Source: Acidimicrobiaceae bacterium
GTDB lineage: Bacteria > Actinomycetota > Acidimicrobiia > Acidimicrobiales > RAAP-2
Direction of reading: 5' to 3'
Assembly: GCA_003164275.1 (NCBI GenBank)
Contig: PLSY01000385.1
Coordinates: 2,812-19,191, forward strand
DNA: 16,380 nucleotides
Position numbers and translations under genes: made by a program. Each line of letters starts with the position of its first letter. Position 1 is the stretch's first letter. Of the stretch, positions 1 to 7,100 are shown piece after piece. The notes beneath the pieces were generated by a model. That model saw nothing but the letters and a program-made list of their open reading frames with translations, searched no databases and was not told the origin of the DNA.

Positions 1-411
1 ATGGAGCGTCACGTGCAGAACGCCACCACCGTCGCCAACTGGCTCGAGGTGCGCGACGAGGTCGAGTGGGTCAACTACCCGGGATTGGCCTCGAGCCCAT
101 GGCACGAGCGTCAGCAGCGCTACCTACCGAACGGCGGTGGTGCCATCTTGGCCTTCGGCATCAAGGGCGGGGCTGATGCCGGACGGGCCTTCATCGAGGG
201 CCTCGAGCTGTTCAGTCATCTGGCCAACGTCGGGGACGTGCGCAGTCTGGCCATCCATCCTGCGTCGACGACCCACAGCCAGCTGACCGAAGCCGAGCAG
301 ACGACGACCGGGGTCAGCCCCGACCTCGTTCGCCTGTGCATTGGCCTCGAGTCCATCGGAGACATCCTGGCCGATCTAGAGGCCGGCTTCCGCGCGACGA
401 AGGGGGCGTGA
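1..411 (+). CDS. metY: O-acetylhomoserine sulfhydrylase, C-terminal part (5' end outside window)
   Basis: This is the last 136 residues of a PLP-dependent O-acetylhomoserine aminocarboxypropyltransferase, which makes homocysteine from O-acetylhomoserine and sulfide in the cytoplasm. The tail carries family hallmarks: GGGAILAFGIKGG, then SLAIHPASTTHSQL, then GVSPDLVRLCIGLE, all typical of the Cys/Met-metabolism fold-type I C-terminal domain. The family is about 430 residues, so roughly two thirds, including the PLP lysine, lies upstream. The ATG at position 1 is therefore an internal methionine, not the true start. The stop overlaps the GTG start of the next gene, the homoserine O-acetyltransferase that supplies its substrate, so the pair forms a translationally coupled methionine operon. 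A cystathionine gamma-synthase is less likely given the IHPASTTHSQL signature and the metX neighbour. Confidence 0.93.
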   Translation: MERHVQNATTVANWLEVRDEVEWVNYPGLASSPWHERQQRYLPNGGGAILAFGIKGGADAGRAFIEGLELFSHLANVGDVRSLAIHPASTTHSQLTEAEQTTTGVSPDLVRLCIGLESIGDILADLEAGFRATKGA

Positions 412-1541
412 CAGGCCCCGTCGCCCCCGGGGTCTGGGAAGCGGGCAGGGAGCCCGGGCATCGCCAGTTCGTCGAGCTGTCTCGCCCTGGAGGGGCGGGC
501 TTCCACCTGGAGGGTGGAGGCAGCCTTGACTCGGTCACGGTGGCCTTCGAGACCTGGGGGGAGCTGAACCGGGAGCACACGAACGCCATTCTCGTCCTCC
601 ACGCGCTGACCGGCGACTCCCATGTGGCAGGGGTGGCCGGTCCTGGCCACCCGACGCCGGGATGGTGGGACCGGGTCGTCGGCCCCGGCGCCGCCATCGA
701 CACGGACCGGTTCTTCGTCGTCTGCCCGAACGTCCTTGGCGGCTGTCAGGGGACGACGGGTCCGGGGTCACCGGCCGGAGACGGCAGCCCCTATGGCTCC
801 CGGTTCCCCCTCATCACCATCAGGGACCAGGTGGCGGTCGAGGCGATGCTCTCCGACCGGTTGGGCATCGACCGCTGGTACGCGGCCATCGGCGGTTCGA
901 TGGGTGGGATGCGGGCCCTCGAGTGGGCATGCGGGCTCCCGGACCGACTGGAACGGGCCGTCGTGCTGGCCGTCGGGGCCCAGGCCTCAGCCGAGCAGAT
1001 CGCCCTTTGCTCGCTGCAGGTTCGGGCCATCCGTGCCGACCCGGCGTTCGCCGGCGGCGACTACTACGACGCGGCCTCGTGGCCGTTGTCCGGGATGGCC
1101 TTGGCCCGGGGGCTCGGACAGGTCAGCTATCGGACGCCCGACGAGCTGCAGAACCGCTTCGGGCGAGCGGCTGCGGGCGACGAGGACCCGTGGCACGGCG
1201 GTCGGTTCGCTGTCGAGTCCTACCTCGAGCACCATGGGGACAAGCTCGGTCGCTACTTCGACCCGAACTCCTACATCATCCTCAGCGAGGCCATGAACCA
1301 CCATGACGTCGGCCGAGGACGGGGCGGCATCGATGTGGCGCTCGCCAAAGTGACGGCCACGGTCGTGGTGGCAGGCATCGCCTCGGACCGGCTCTACCCC
1401 CTGACCCAGCAGTTCGAGTTGGCCGAGCTGCTCCCCGGCGACCGGCCGGCAGCAGTTCTCCAGTCCGTCTCTGGCCACGATGGGTTCCTGCTCGAGACCG
1501 ATCAGGTAAGCGGCGTGATCGCCACCTGCCTTGGCGGGTGA
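408..1541 (+). CDS. metX: Homoserine O-acetyltransferase
   Basis: A 377-residue alpha/beta-hydrolase enzyme that transfers acetyl from acetyl-CoA to homoserine, the committed step of transsulfurylation-independent methionine synthesis. The nucleophile elbow GGSMGGMRALEW places Ser164. The acid is Asp327 in ASDRLYP and the base is His357 in GHDGFL, giving a complete Ser-Asp-His triad. NVLGGCQGTTGP near residue 110 is the usual oxyanion-region signature. The reading frame is open back to 336, but GTG at 408 is preferred: it forms a GTGA overlap with the metY stop and gives the usual family length (about 370-380). A purine-rich AAGGGGG lies immediately before it, closer than a normal Shine-Dalgarno. 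Some close relatives are succinyltransferases, and sequence by eye does not settle acyl specificity. Confidence 0.94.
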   Translation: MTGPVAPGVWEAGREPGHRQFVELSRPGGAGFHLEGGGSLDSVTVAFETWGELNREHTNAILVLHALTGDSHVAGVAGPGHPTPGWWDRVVGPGAAIDTDRFFVVCPNVLGGCQGTTGPGSPAGDGSPYGSRFPLITIRDQVAVEAMLSDRLGIDRWYAAIGGSMGGMRALEWACGLPDRLERAVVLAVGAQASAEQIALCSLQVRAIRADPAFAGGDYYDAASWPLSGMALARGLGQVSYRTPDELQNRFGRAAAGDEDPWHGGRFAVESYLEHHGDKLGRYFDPNSYIILSEAMNHHDVGRGRGGIDVALAKVTATVVVAGIASDRLYPLTQQFELAELLPGDRPAAVLQSVSGHDGFLLETDQVSGVIATCLGG

Positions 1542-1555
1542 CCGGCTGAGCGGTC
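1540..1555. terminator. Small hairpin between convergent metX and panE
   Basis: GACCG and CGGTC face each other across the 6-nt loop GCTGAG at the junction of two convergent genes whose stops are 18 bp apart. The stem is only 5 bp and no T-tract follows on either strand, so a role as a bidirectional terminator is a weak guess based mainly on position. Confidence 0.2.
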
Positions 1556-1559
1556 CCGA

Positions 1560-2540
1560 TCAATCGACACGAGATTGGTCCAAGCCCTCCACGATGTCGT
1601 GCACGGAGACCGTGCCCGGTGACTGGCGTCCGGCCGCGGCGGCTCGGGCCAGGCCCTGGAGGCGTGCGTTGGCCGGGGTCGGGACCCCGAGGGTGCGACC
1701 GAGGAGGACGATCTCGCCGTTCAGGTAGTCGGTCTCGATCTCCCCGGTCCCACGCTGCAGGCTCTGCCACGACGAGTCGCCCGGCTTGGCCCGGCCGTCG
1801 ATCAGACCGATCCGGAGCAGGTCAGCCCGCCGTTGCCGATCCTCGTCCACCGAGGCCACCTCGAGGCCGGCGGCGGCCAAGACGTCCTCACCCTCTTTGA
1901 CCACGAGGTCGGAGAGGGTACTCGACCTGGCCTCTGGGCCACACAGGGCCTCGATCACGTTGGCGAGGTTCTTCAGGAGCTTGCGGCGCTTCCAGCGCAG
2001 GATGTCGGGGACGGCGCGAGCGTCGAACGTGGCGGTACTCAGGTCTGCGGCCAGCGAACGGCTGACGTCATCGGTACCGGCAGGATAGCGGCCGATGTCG
2101 AAGAGTCCCGAGACAGGCGAGGACCACGCCTCGATCACCCCGGGCTCGAGATGGCCCGCCGGGCACATCACGCAGACTCCCTGGACCCGGGCGAACAGCC
2201 GCAGTGCGGCCGGCTCGTTGGCCAGGCCGTTCTGCAGGCAGACGACGGCTGTGCCCGGCGGCGCCACCATGGCGAGCTCCCCGAGGGCGGCTGTCGTCTG
2301 TTGGCTCTTCACCGCCAACAGCACCCGAGTCGCGTCGCTCCAGTCGATCTCGGCGGGATGGGCGACCGCCCGAACCTGGACCACCTCGCGGCCCATCGGG
2401 GAGTCGATCCGAAGGCCGGACTCCTGGATGGCCCTCAAGTGGGCTCCCCTGGCGATCAGCGTCACGTCGAAGCCGGCCTGGGAGAGGCGCCCCCCGACCA
2501 AGCCCCCGATGGCTCCGGCTCCGTAGACGACGTATCCCAT
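1560..2540 (-). CDS. panE: 2-dehydropantoate 2-reductase (ketopantoate reductase family)
   Basis: A 326-residue NADPH-dependent reductase of the ApbA/PanE family, expected to reduce ketopantoate to pantoate for coenzyme A synthesis. The N-terminal Rossmann loop is GAGAIGG at residues 7-13. LQNG supplies Asn104, RKLLKNLANV supplies the likely catalytic Lys187, and SSWQSLQRG plus ETDYLNG supply Ser257 and Glu269. These match the Asn, Lys, Ser and Glu of E. coli PanE in order and spacing. The frame extends to 2618, but the first 26 extra residues precede the Rossmann strand and lie in AT-rich intergenic DNA. ATG 2540 starts directly at the nucleotide-binding strand; ATG 2549 is the alternative. 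No clear Shine-Dalgarno is seen for either. It converges on metX. Members outside pantothenate synthesis exist, so the substrate is likely rather than proven. Confidence 0.85.
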   Translation of the reverse strand: MGYVVYGAGAIGGLVGGRLSQAGFDVTLIARGAHLRAIQESGLRIDSPMGREVVQVRAVAHPAEIDWSDATRVLLAVKSQQTTAALGELAMVAPPGTAVVCLQNGLANEPAALRLFARVQGVCVMCPAGHLEPGVIEAWSSPVSGLFDIGRYPAGTDDVSRSLAADLSTATFDARAVPDILRWKRRKLLKNLANVIEALCGPEARSSTLSDLVVKEGEDVLAAAGLEVASVDEDRQRRADLLRIGLIDGRAKPGDSSWQSLQRGTGEIETDYLNGEIVLLGRTLGVPTPANARLQGLARAAAAGRQSPGTVSVHDIVEGLDQSRVD

Positions 2541-2592
2541 GGCGTGCATGGTGCCACGCCCGACGACTCTGCCGCCGACGCCGCTCAGGCTA

Positions 2593-2623
2593 TGTAATAT
2601 TGCATGTAGTGTAATCATGTAAT
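2593..2623 (+). promoter_or_regulatory. AT-rich repeat cluster, candidate operator
   Basis: TGTAAT occurs at 2593-2598, 2610-2615 and 2618-2623, with the variant TGTAGT at 2605-2610. CATGTA is also repeated at 2603-2608 and 2616-2621. The stretch 2591-2630 is strikingly AT-rich within GC-rich DNA and sits between the divergent panE and the ribbon-helix-helix-like gene. Ribbon-helix-helix repressors commonly bind arrays of short direct repeats, so autoregulation by the downstream product is a natural hypothesis. The AT-rich words may also simply be promoter elements: TATGTAAT fits a -10 box on the plus strand, and TTGATT with CAATAT 18 bp apart fits a promoter on the minus strand. Confidence 0.45.
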
Positions 2624-2629
2624 CAAATT

Positions 2630-2637
2630 AGGAGGAG
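2630..2637 (+). promoter_or_regulatory. Strong ribosome binding site
   Basis: AGGAGGAG lies 5 nt before ATG 2643. It is one of the few strong Shine-Dalgarno sequences in this window and fixes the start of the downstream gene. Confidence 0.8.
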
Positions 2638-2642
2638 AGATC

Positions 2643-3212
2643 ATGAGAGCAGGACACGAGCGCACAGGTCGAGGCCGTCATGCCGGTGGCGAGGAGAAGC
2701 CGTCGACCGACGGACTGGCCGGCTGGTTGGCCGGACGACTTCCGGAAGCATGGTTCGAGGGCCCGCCGGCCGTGACCGTCGACCGCGACGAGATTGTGAT
2801 TGTCGGGCGGGTAGCCCCCCCAGCCCTTCCCGAGGATGGCGATGACGTCTCCAGATCGGCCGGTGAGGTCGGCAGGATCACCCGCTTCCGGGAGGACACC
2901 CGTGAGGAGCGCATGGCCATTGCCCGTGAAGCCGAGCACCATTTTGGACAAAGCGTGGCCTGGGGCGCCCAAGTCGGGGAGACCTCGGCGGTCTTCACCA
3001 ACCAGTCGGTACCGGTCATGACCAGACTCCGCCAGCCCGAGCGACTCGTCCTCGACACCCTGGTCGACAGCGGGGTTGCCCGCAGCCGGGCGGACGCCCT
3101 CGCCTGGTGCGTCAAGTTGGTGGCCACCAATACCGACGAGTGGCTCAGCGATCTCCGTGCCGCCATGGAGTCGGTCGAGACAGTCCGCAAACAGGGCCCG
3201 TCGGTCAGCTGA
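2643..3212 (+). CDS. Conserved hypothetical protein with ribbon-helix-helix-like C-terminus
   Basis: A 189-residue soluble protein that I cannot assign to a named family. Residues 1-25 are polar and probably disordered. Residues about 26-62 (LAGWLAGRLPEAWFEGPPAV, then a DRDEIVIVGRV strand) look like a small alpha/beta module. Residues about 75-110 are charged and helical. The C-terminal part, about 122-160, has the form of a ribbon-helix-helix domain: a strand around PVMTRLRQP, a helix ERLVLDTLVDSG, then ARSRADALAWCVKLV, which resembles the RSR-[ADE]-AL turn and second helix of CopG/Arc-type proteins. An AT-rich array of TGTAAT words lies just upstream, and a strong AGGAGG sets the start. The stop is 3 bp from the convergent MFS gene. 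A DNA-binding, self-regulated role is inferred; the N-terminal module may sense a ligand or partner. Confidence 0.8.
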   Translation: MRAGHERTGRGRHAGGEEKPSTDGLAGWLAGRLPEAWFEGPPAVTVDRDEIVIVGRVAPPALPEDGDDVSRSAGEVGRITRFREDTREERMAIAREAEHHFGQSVAWGAQVGETSAVFTNQSVPVMTRLRQPERLVLDTLVDSGVARSRADALAWCVKLVATNTDEWLSDLRAAMESVETVRKQGPSVS

Positions 3213-3215
3213 TGC

Positions 3216-4697
3216 TCAGCGGTCGGCGGCGACGAGCTGGCCGGTCTCTTGCCGCTCGGCGGTGGCGGCGACGACCGTCGTCATCGCCCAGCGGGTGGTG
3301 GTGAGAAATCCGAGGAGCAGCACGACCACGCTGCAGCCAAAGACGATCCACCATCCGGGATGGCTCCCCACCGCGAGGCCCTCGTGGAGGGACATGTGGG
3401 CGATGCCCGACGTGGCCGCCACTCCGACCACGGCCACCCCGAGGGACTGGCCGATCTGACGGCTGGTCGAGGCAATGGCCGCCGCCACCCCGGCCTGCTC
3501 GGGTGGCATGCCAGAGATGGCGGTGGTCGTGATCGGCGGGTTCACGAAGCCGAATCCGGTACCGAAGACGAAGTAGCTGGCCAAGAGCCAGGCATACGAG
3601 GTGGAGTCGGCCAACCCGGTGAGCATCAGTGAGGCCAGCGAGAGCATGCCGCCGGCGGCCAGAAGCGACGGGCGTGAACCGAAGCGCCCGACCAGCCACC
3701 CCGACACCGGCGAGATGGTGATGGTCATCGCCGCCATAGGTAGCGTGCACACCCCGGCCTCGAGGGCCGACAGACCGCGGACGTCTTGTAGGTAGAGGGT
3801 GTTGAGGAAGAGGAAACCGCTGAAGGCAGCGAAGGCACTGACGGCGATGACCGTCGCCCCCGAGAAGGGGACACTGCGGAAGAAGCGCAGCTCGACAAGG
3901 GGCTGGTGGCGCCGTGGCTCGTAGATGAGGATGCCGGCGATGCCGACGACGGTGATGCTGAACAGGGCGATGATCTCGGCCGACAGCCATCCGGCCTTCG
4001 GTCCCTCGATGATGCCGAAGGTGAGGGAGAACAAGACCGCCATCACCAGCAGCTGGCCGACCAGGTCGAGCCGGCGAGGGTGGGGGGCCCTCGATTCGGG
4101 CACGAACTTGGCGGCGAGGACGATGGCGGCCAGCCCGATCGGGATGTTGACCCAGAAGATGGCCCGCCATCCGACGGCTTGGACCAGCGCGCCACCGAGC
4201 ACGGGGCCCATGGCGATGCTCACCCCGACCGTCGCTCCCCACAGACCGACGGCCTGGGCCCGTTCCTTCGGGTCGTGGAAGACGTTCCTGATGATGGACA
4301 TGGCGACGGGGTTGAGCATCGATCCACCGACCGCTTGGACCATGCGGAAGACGATCAGCCACTGCAGGCTCGGGGCAATGCTGCAGAGCAGGGATCCGAG
4401 GGTGAACAACGAGAGCCCGGCCTGGAAGGTCCGGCGCCGGCCGAGGCGGTCGGCGGTCGATCCCGAGAGCATGAGGAAGCTGGCCAACACCACGAGATAG
4501 GCGTCGACCACCCACTGGAGGCCCGAGACGCTGGCATGGAAGTCACGCCCGATGGCCGGCAGGGCGACGTTGACGATGGTGGCGTCCATGCCCACGATGA
4601 ACAGGCTCATGCAGCAGACAGCGAGGATGACCAGTCGCCGTCGGCGGTCGGGCCCCTCCACGTTGCCTGCGTTGGGGGGAACGCTCGTCTCAGTCAT
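3216..4697 (-). CDS. MFS drug-efflux transporter, DHA2 (14-TMS, EmrB/QacA) family
   Basis: A 493-residue inner-membrane proton/drug antiporter. After a polar 20-residue N-terminus, TM1 carries the DHA2 motif D-ATIVNVALP with Asp38. Motif A, GSTADRLGRRRT, lies at about 79-90 between TM2 and TM3. The antiporter motif C region, GPVLGG then GWRAIFWVNIPIG, is at about 164-188. Length and hydrophobic periodicity fit 14 membrane helices. Its start overlaps the preceding MFS gene by 8 bp, and a MarR gene heads the operon, so regulated multidrug or metabolite export is likely. The substrate cannot be told. Long frames antisense to it have no family features. Confidence 0.93.
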   Translation of the reverse strand: MTETSVPPNAGNVEGPDRRRRLVILAVCCMSLFIVGMDATIVNVALPAIGRDFHASVSGLQWVVDAYLVVLASFLMLSGSTADRLGRRRTFQAGLSLFTLGSLLCSIAPSLQWLIVFRMVQAVGGSMLNPVAMSIIRNVFHDPKERAQAVGLWGATVGVSIAMGPVLGGALVQAVGWRAIFWVNIPIGLAAIVLAAKFVPESRAPHPRRLDLVGQLLVMAVLFSLTFGIIEGPKAGWLSAEIIALFSITVVGIAGILIYEPRRHQPLVELRFFRSVPFSGATVIAVSAFAAFSGFLFLNTLYLQDVRGLSALEAGVCTLPMAAMTITISPVSGWLVGRFGSRPSLLAAGGMLSLASLMLTGLADSTSYAWLLASYFVFGTGFGFVNPPITTTAISGMPPEQAGVAAAIASTSRQIGQSLGVAVVGVAATSGIAHMSLHEGLAVGSHPGWWIVFGCSVVVLLLGFLTTTRWAMTTVVAATAERQETGQLVAADR

Positions 4698-5964
4698 CGG
4701 TCTCGGGAAGGTCGACCATGGGGGGCTCTGCGCCCGCGGCCACGATCGACCTCAGGTGGGCGTGGCGGACCATGAAGTAACCGAAGCTGGCGGCCACGAA
4801 GCACGACACGGCCCCGACGGCGAGGCCCACCCGGGCACTCGACCCGGCGGTGATCCAGCCGATGAGCGGGCCGCCGATCGGCGTGGACCCGAGGAAGGCC
4901 ACGGACCACAGCGCCATGACCCGGCCTCGCATCTGTTGGTCGGTGGCGAGCTGCAGGGTCGAGTTGCCCATGGAGAGGAACGAGACGCTGGCGTAGCCGA
5001 CGGCGGCCAGAGCCACGAGGGCGACGGCCAGAACCGGGGAGGCGGCGGCAAAGGCAATGACCACACCGAAGGCCAGTGAGGCGAGCACCATGGCCCGTAG
5101 CCCTGTCTTTCCGCGGGCGGCGGTCATGAGGCCGCCGACGACCGCTCCGACCCCCATGGCTGCAGTCATGATCCCGTAGACCTGGGGCCCACCGTGGAAG
5201 ACGCTCTTGGCGAACACCGGCAGAGTGACCTGGAACTCGTAGGCGAGCATGCCCACGAGTCCCATCATGAGGAGGGGGACACCGAGCTCGGGGGTGCGGG
5301 CCACGTAGCGGAATCCTTCTCGCAGCTGACCTCGCCCCCGCACCGTCGGTGGGCTGGGCGACAGTTTCGAGCGGTCCATGGTCGTGAGGGAGAACACCAC
5401 GGCGACGAAGCTCACCGCGTTCAGCACGAAGCACCATCCCTCACCGACAGTGGCGATCAAGACCCCGGCCACCGCCGGGCCGATGGCCCGAGCCGCGTTG
5501 ACCAGGGTCGAGTTGAGGCTCACCGCGTTCCGCAGGTCCTTCGGCCCGACCATCTCCAAGACGAAGGCCTGGCGAGAGGGGTTCTCGAAACAGTTGTTGA
5601 GGCCGAGGGCCACAGCGAGGATGCAGACGTCGGTGTAGGTCACATGGTGGGTGAGAGTGAGGGCCGCCAGCACCGCGGCCTGGACGCCCATCAGGGACTG
5701 GAGGACGATCATGAGTCGTCGCTTGTCCACCCGGTCGGCGATCACCCCGCCGTAAGGGCCGAGCAGGAGCACAGGGAGGGTCTGGAGGGCGACGATGATG
5801 CCGAGGTCGGTGGCCGACCCGGTCAGCGTGAGGACCAGCCAGGACTGGGCCGTGGTCTGCATCCAGGTGCCGATGAGGGAGATGGCCTGGCCGGTGAAGT
5901 ACCGGCGGTAGTTCGGCACGGCCAGCGAGGAGAAGGTGCGGCGACTCGCTGTTTGGATGCTCAT
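4690..5964 (-). CDS. MFS transporter, EntS/Tap-like exporter family
   Basis: A 424-residue 12-helix major facilitator. The N-terminus SSLAVPNYRRYFTGQAISLI, followed by GTWMQTTAQSWLVL, is characteristic of the EntS/MFS_3-type branch, which includes enterobactin exporters and the mycobacterial Tap efflux pump. Motif A is GGVIADRVDKRRL at about 72-84. FENPSRQAFV, NAVSLNS and ARAIGPAVAGVL follow, as in that branch. MRGRVMALWSVAFLGSTPIGG marks the second half. The start forms an ATGA overlap with the marR stop and the end overlaps the DHA2 gene by 8 bp, so the three genes should be one mRNA. Two pumps of different MFS families in one MarR operon suggests export of related toxic or endogenous compounds, but the substrate is unknown. 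Confidence 0.92.
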   Translation of the reverse strand: MSIQTASRRTFSSLAVPNYRRYFTGQAISLIGTWMQTTAQSWLVLTLTGSATDLGIIVALQTLPVLLLGPYGGVIADRVDKRRLMIVLQSLMGVQAAVLAALTLTHHVTYTDVCILAVALGLNNCFENPSRQAFVLEMVGPKDLRNAVSLNSTLVNAARAIGPAVAGVLIATVGEGWCFVLNAVSFVAVVFSLTTMDRSKLSPSPPTVRGRGQLREGFRYVARTPELGVPLLMMGLVGMLAYEFQVTLPVFAKSVFHGGPQVYGIMTAAMGVGAVVGGLMTAARGKTGLRAMVLASLAFGVVIAFAAASPVLAVALVALAAVGYASVSFLSMGNSTLQLATDQQMRGRVMALWSVAFLGSTPIGGPLIGWITAGSSARVGLAVGAVSCFVAASFGYFMVRHAHLRSIVAAGAEPPMVDLPETDD

Positions 5965-6407
5965 CTGGGCAGCTCGGCCAATGACTCGGCCAGGGACTCG
6001 AGTACCGGCATGGCGGCAACGAGGAGCCCCCGTTGCTCATCGTCGAGGCCACCCAGCGCCCGGCTCAGGGCGTCGTTTCTCTCACTGCGAACCCGGTTGA
6101 CCAGCTCGCGCCCTTCCCGGGTCACAGCCAGATGGGCGACCCGGCCGTCCTCTCGGTCCTGTCGCCGCTCGACCAGCCCGGCCGCCTCGAGCTTGCCGAC
6201 GATGCGGGACAACATGGTCGGGTTGAGACCCTCGAGGCTGGCCAGGTCGGTCAACCGCAGGGGCCCGTTCCGCATGGTCGTGGCCAGCACCTGGTAATGG
6301 CTAGAGGTGAGATCGGCCCCGGCACGCGTCTGGCGGAGCCGACGCCCGAGGCGGGCAATCAGCGTCCGTAGCTCGGCCGGCAGCTCGTCAGGTTCCTCGA
6401 CGCCCAT
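5961..6407 (-). CDS. MarR-family transcriptional regulator
   Basis: A 148-residue winged-helix repressor or activator, expected to act as a dimer. Helices at about 10-28 and 105-145 form the dimer interface. LTSSHYQVLATTMRNGPLRL and TDLASLEGLNPTMLSRIVGK are the DNA-binding helices, and RRQDREDGRVAHLAVT (about 81-96) is the wing with the typical D-x-R/DGR signature. It is the first gene of the operon with two MFS exporters, overlapping the next at ATGA. A near-perfect 30-bp palindrome sits just upstream, and a TAGACT box lies 6 nt before the ATG with no Shine-Dalgarno, so the message is probably leaderless and self-repressed. MarR proteins next to efflux pumps are usually relieved by small phenolic or hydrophobic ligands; that is family knowledge, not visible here. 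Confidence 0.93.
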   Translation of the reverse strand: MGVEEPDELPAELRTLIARLGRRLRQTRAGADLTSSHYQVLATTMRNGPLRLTDLASLEGLNPTMLSRIVGKLEAAGLVERRQDREDGRVAHLAVTREGRELVNRVRSERNDALSRALGGLDDEQRGLLVAAMPVLESLAESLAELPR

Positions 6408-6413
6408 GGGGCC

Positions 6414-6419
6414 AGTCTA
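6414..6419 (-). promoter_or_regulatory. Candidate -10 box (TAGACT) of the marR operon, leaderless
   Basis: TAGACT is followed by 6 nt and then ATG 6407, the geometry of actinobacterial leaderless promoters. No Shine-Dalgarno precedes this start. No good -35 hexamer is evident; the region where it would sit is occupied by the palindrome. Confidence 0.5.
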
Positions 6420-6421
6420 CC

Positions 6422-6451
6422 AATTAGATGCTTGCTAGCAGGCATCTAATT
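6422..6451. promoter_or_regulatory. 30-bp near-perfect palindrome, likely MarR operator
   Basis: Arms AATTAGATGC (6422-6431) and GCATCTAATT (6442-6451) are exact reverse complements, and the core TGCTAGCA (6433-6440) is itself a perfect palindrome on the same axis. Only the pair at 6432/6441 is mismatched. It ends 15 bp before the marR start codon and lies directly upstream of the TAGACT box, where a bound repressor would block RNA polymerase. MarR family operators are typically such palindromes, with TTGC/GCAA-type cores. No T-run follows, so it is not an intrinsic terminator for the HD gene upstream. Confidence 0.8.
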
Positions 6452-6474
6452 TTCTGCAACTGGCTTGCCTGCGC

Positions 6475-7080
6475 TCAGGCGGGGGGGGACCAGCTCTTGT
6501 CGAGGACCCGTCGTACGAGGGGGACGAACGAGTCGAGAGGATCACTGTCGTAGTCGGGGTCGAAGGACACCTCGTCGTATTTGGCCGTGAACTCGACGGT
6601 CCGGTCGTAGTAGGGGCTTGAGATGTAGTCGTCCCGCTTGTCCGGGTTGAGTCCCAGATGGGCACCGAAGAAGTACACCTGGAACACCGGGTGGTGGACC
6701 AGCATCCAGTAGTTGGCCTGGCTGATGAACGGGCGAAGGATGGAGCCGATCACCTCGCCGTGGTTGAACGGACCGAGCGACTCGGCGACATCATGGAGGA
6801 GTGCGCACACCACGTACTCCTCGTCACGGCCGTCGCTCCGGGCCCGGGTGGCTGACTGAAGGCTGTGGTCAAGGCGGTCGATCGGGTACTCCTGGTCGCC
6901 CTCCAAGTCCGAGAGCATGCTCAACAGCAGGTCGGGAAGGTGCCGGACGGCCGTCTCGTGGACCTCGGCGAGAATGGCGAAGTCGGTGTCGGTGCCCTCG
7001 TCCATCCGCCGGAAGTGCATACGGGTGGGCTCGTCAACCAGGGTGGGCTCATCAACCATAGGAAAATCGTATCGACTCAT
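6475..7080 (-). CDS. HD-domain metalloprotein, PhnZ/MIOX-like
   Basis: A 201-residue soluble protein. From about residue 60 it has an HD-type metal site: DRLDHSLQSA (His72), LLHDVAE (His96-Asp97), NHGEV (His107), LVHHPVF (His129/130) and KYDEVSFDPD (Asp169). The order and spacing closely follow my recollection of the six iron ligands of the diiron oxygenase PhnZ (H34, H58, D59, H80, H104, D161), and the DHSLQSA/LLHD context is also similar. The family includes oxygenases such as PhnZ and inositol oxygenase as well as phosphohydrolases, so oxygenase versus hydrolase is open. It starts 20 bp after the last YbjQ-like gene on the same strand and may share its mRNA. The start is uncertain: no Shine-Dalgarno is seen, and Met8 or Met21 are alternatives. 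A run of eight C in the coding strand lies just before the stop. Confidence 0.85.
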   Translation of the reverse strand: MSRYDFPMVDEPTLVDEPTRMHFRRMDEGTDTDFAILAEVHETAVRHLPDLLLSMLSDLEGDQEYPIDRLDHSLQSATRARSDGRDEEYVVCALLHDVAESLGPFNHGEVIGSILRPFISQANYWMLVHHPVFQVYFFGAHLGLNPDKRDDYISSPYYDRTVEFTAKYDEVSFDPDYDSDPLDSFVPLVRRVLDKSWSPPA

Positions 7081-7100
7081 CGGGTTGTCGGAGGGACGAC

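Noticed and set aside
336..407. Upstream extension of metX to an ATG at 336
   Set aside because: The extra 24 residues lie inside metY and are Arg-rich shadow sequence; GTG 408 gives the GTGA overlap and normal length.
1833..2597. 254-residue plus-strand frame antisense to panE
   Set aside because: The opposite strand has all PanE catalytic residues; this frame has no family features or ribosome binding site.
2541..2618. Upstream extension of panE to 2618
   Set aside because: It would add residues before the Rossmann strand and place coding sequence in the AT-rich regulatory stretch.
3205..4775. Long frames overlapping the DHA2 transporter (minus 3205-4515, plus 3906-4775)
   Set aside because: Composition is Arg/His/Asp-rich with no domain features, typical of shadows of a GC-rich membrane-protein gene.
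5194..6297. 367-residue plus-strand frame antisense to the second MFS gene and marR
   Set aside because: Very rich in Glu, His and Gly without recognisable motifs, and it runs antisense through two clear genes and their overlap.
6412..6463. Outer repeat CCAGT / ACTGG flanking the MarR palindrome
   Set aside because: Its centre is offset from the palindrome axis, so it is probably coincidental.
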